DNA of 64,000 bases from Megalopta genalis (Eukaryota; Arthropoda; Insecta; Hymenoptera; Halictidae): positions 372,001 to 436,000 of the forward strand of contig NW_027476221.1 in the NCBI RefSeq assembly GCF_051020955.1, read 5' to 3'. Under the pieces are notes generated by a model that was not told where the DNA came from, ran no database searches, and saw only the letters and a list, made by a program, of their open reading frames with translations. Shown in pieces: positions 62,569-64,000 of the stretch. The translations under genes and the position numbers were made by a program. Position 1 is the stretch's first letter; each line of letters opens with the position of its first letter.

Positions 62569-64000
62569 AAGCTAAACCTTCTACTCCGCATTGATTTGAA
62601 GTTAAATCATGTGTTTCGCATGGGTTAGAAGCTAACTCGCTTGTTTCGCATTCAGTTGAAGCTAAATCATTTATATCGCAAGTATTTGAAGCTAAATCAT
62701 TTGATTCGCATGGATTTGAAGATAAACCCTCTACTCCGCATTGATTTGAAGCTAAATCACGTGGTTCGCATGGATTTGAAGCTAAATCATTTGTTTCGCT
62801 TGGATTTGAAGCTAAACATTCTACTTTGCGTTGCTTTGAAGATAAATAATGTGTTTCGCATGGATTTGAAGCTAACTCGCTTGTTTCACTTCCAGTTGAC
62901 GCTAAATCATTTATATCGCAAGTATTTGAAGCTAAATCATTTGTTTCGCATGGATTTGAAGATAAACCCTCTACTCCGCATTGATTTGAAGCTAAATCTC
63001 GTGGTTCGCATGGATTTGAAGCTAAATCATTTGTTTCGCATGGATTTGAAGCTAAACCTTCTACTCCGCCTTGATTTGAAATTAAATCATGTGTTTCGCA
63101 ATAGGTTAGAAGCTAACTCGCTTGTTTCGTTTCCAGTTGAAGCTAAATCAGTTATATCGCAAGTGTTTGAAACTAAATCATTTGTTTCGCATGGATTTGA
63201 AACTAAACCTTCTACCTCGCACTGATTTGAACCTTTGTCATGTGTTTCGCGTGGATTTGAATCTAACTCGATTGTTTCGCATGCAGTTGAAGCTAAACCA
63301 TTTATATCGAAAGTATTTGAAGCTAAATCATTTGTTTCGCATGGATTTGAAGCTAAACATTCTACTTTGCGTTGCTTTGAAGATAAATAATGTGTTTCGC
63401 ATGCATTTGAATCTAACTCGCTTGTTTCACTTCCAGTTGATTCTAAATCATTTATATCGCATGGATTTGAAGCTAAATCATTTGTTTCGCATGGATTTGA
63501 AGCTAATCCTTCTACTCCGCATTGATTTGAAGCTAAATCATGTGTTTCGAATGAATGTGAAGCTAACTCGTTTGTTTCGCATGCATTTGAAGCTATATTG
63601 TTTATATCGCAAGTATTTGAAGCTAAATCTTTTTTTTCGCATGAATTAGAAGCTAACTCGCTTGTTTCGCTTCCAGTTAAAGGTAAATCATTTATATCGC
63701 AAGTATTTGAAACGAAACCATTTGTTTCGCATGGATTTGAAGCTATACCTTGTACTTCGCATTGATTTGAACCTAAGTCATGTGTTTCGAATGAATGTGC
63801 ATCTAACTCGTTTGTATCGCATGCATTTGAATCTATTTCGTTTATATCTCAAGTATTTGAAGATAAATCATTTGCTTCGCATTGATTTGAAGCCAAAGCT
63901 TTTACCTCGCATTGATTTGAAGCTAAATCATGTGTTTCGCATGTATGTGAAGCTAACTCGTTTGTCTCGCTTTCAGTTGAAGCTAAATCATTTATATCGC

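Larger units (their letters stand above)
1..64000. repeat. 30-bp satellite array filling the window
   Basis: Every part of the window can be read as head-to-tail units of about 30 bp in one orientation. Unit positions 2-12 read TTTGAAGCTAA or a close variant, and positions 23-25 read TCG, usually within TTTCGCATG. With 60 bases per line the same motif recurs in the same columns for kilobases and shifts only at 1-bp indels. No stretch over about 30 bp is unrelated to the unit, so there is no gene-sized gap, transposon insertion or flank in view. The array runs off both ends. Units differ by point changes, and local homogenisation makes neighbouring blocks more alike than distant ones. That it is satellite or minisatellite DNA is well supported. 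Whether it is centromeric, subtelomeric or part of a giant repetitive exon cannot be read from the sequence. Confidence 0.97.

Noticed and set aside
1..64000. CRISPR array
   Set aside because: The 30-bp unit is close to a CRISPR repeat in length, but units abut directly, no unique spacers exist, and repeats vary as much as anything that could be called a spacer. No cas genes are present.
1..64000. Many separate protein-coding genes in the open frames
   Set aside because: Open frames on both strands overlap each other, have no unique sequence, end at copied 1-bp indels or stops, and differ between block copies by whole HORs. They follow from a 30-bp period that is divisible by 3.
1..64000. 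CENP-B box in the TTTCGCATGG core
   Set aside because: Only the TTCG part agrees. The CGGG half of the known box is missing at the right spacing in the consensus unit.
1..64000. Pentapeptide-repeat or leucine-rich-repeat protein
   Set aside because: The minus frame has NDL every ten residues but not the A(D/N)LXX pattern every five. The LKLNHLFRMD frame is leucine-rich, but ten residues are too short for a leucine-rich repeat and the Asn position of that motif is not kept.
1..64000. Telomeric repeat or simple microsatellite
   Set aside because: The period is 30 bp, not 5-8 bp, and no TTAGGG-like or TTAGG-like runs are seen.
1..64000. Transposon or rRNA/tRNA insertion inside the array
   Set aside because: I looked for any stretch that departs from the unit for more than about 30 bp, for terminal inverted repeats and for target-site duplications, and saw none. 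All irregularities are 1-2 bp indels or unit-scale gains and losses.
1..64000. GATA-factor sites from AGATAA in GAAGATAAATC units
   Set aside because: AGATAA arises wherever GAAGCTAAATC changes to GAAGATAAATC. It is a common single-base variant spread with blocks, and a six-base match is not evidence of binding.

Overview
The whole 64 kb window is one tandem-repeat array. I find no unique-sequence gene, RNA gene, mobile element or unique spacer. The basic unit is about 30 bp (roughly 2,130 copies), AT-rich (the commonest unit types are about 33-37% G+C), with a TTTGAAGCTAA block at unit positions 2-12 and a TCG core at unit positions 23-25, usually inside TTTCGCATG. A window made only of satellite, with frameshifts and stops copied along with it, suggests a eukaryotic (nuclear) genome. 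The CpG kept in almost every unit points weakly to a lineage with little germline CpG methylation, such as many invertebrates. I cannot name the organism.

The units are not interchangeable. Five types (here a to e) usually follow in the order a-b-c-d-e, giving a 150-bp higher-order repeat (HOR). Shortened forms such as a-d-e (90 bp) and a-e (60 bp) interrupt it. At least three HOR subfamilies can be told apart. Above this is a third level of segmental duplications of about 0.48 to 3.6 kb, mostly in tandem, some copied 7-12 kb away. Several pairs of copies differ by exactly 150 bp, as expected from in-register unequal exchange or slippage.

Layout: 1-3.8 kb mixed HORs; 3.8-12.56 kb a 0.7-2.1 kb tandem family marked by a +1 frameshift; 12.59-14.26 kb a second copy of 1.14-2.81 kb; 14.22-19.83 kb two and a part copies of a 2.3-2.6 kb block; 19.8-31.5 kb mixed 1.35, 1.53, 3.03 and 3.84 kb duplications; 31.95-40.92 kb three copies of a 2.6-3.6 kb block; 40.9-50.2 kb two related 2.0-2.2 kb copies plus a 4.1 kb duplication; 50.2-61.6 kb two 1.9-2.0 kb copies and an 8.16 kb-spaced duplication; 61.6-64 kb a 480-bp tandem pair and mixed HORs.

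Because 30 is divisible by 3 and the consensus has stops in only three of six frames, three frames stay open for long stretches. The minus-strand frame reads as acidic decapeptides (SNPCETNDLA type), one plus frame as FEAKSFVSHG type and the other as LKLNHLFRMD type. No frame runs through more than about 440 codons, and identical stops and indels are copied between blocks. I therefore annotate satellite DNA rather than genes, while noting that a decayed or giant repetitive coding exon cannot be excluded from the sequence alone.
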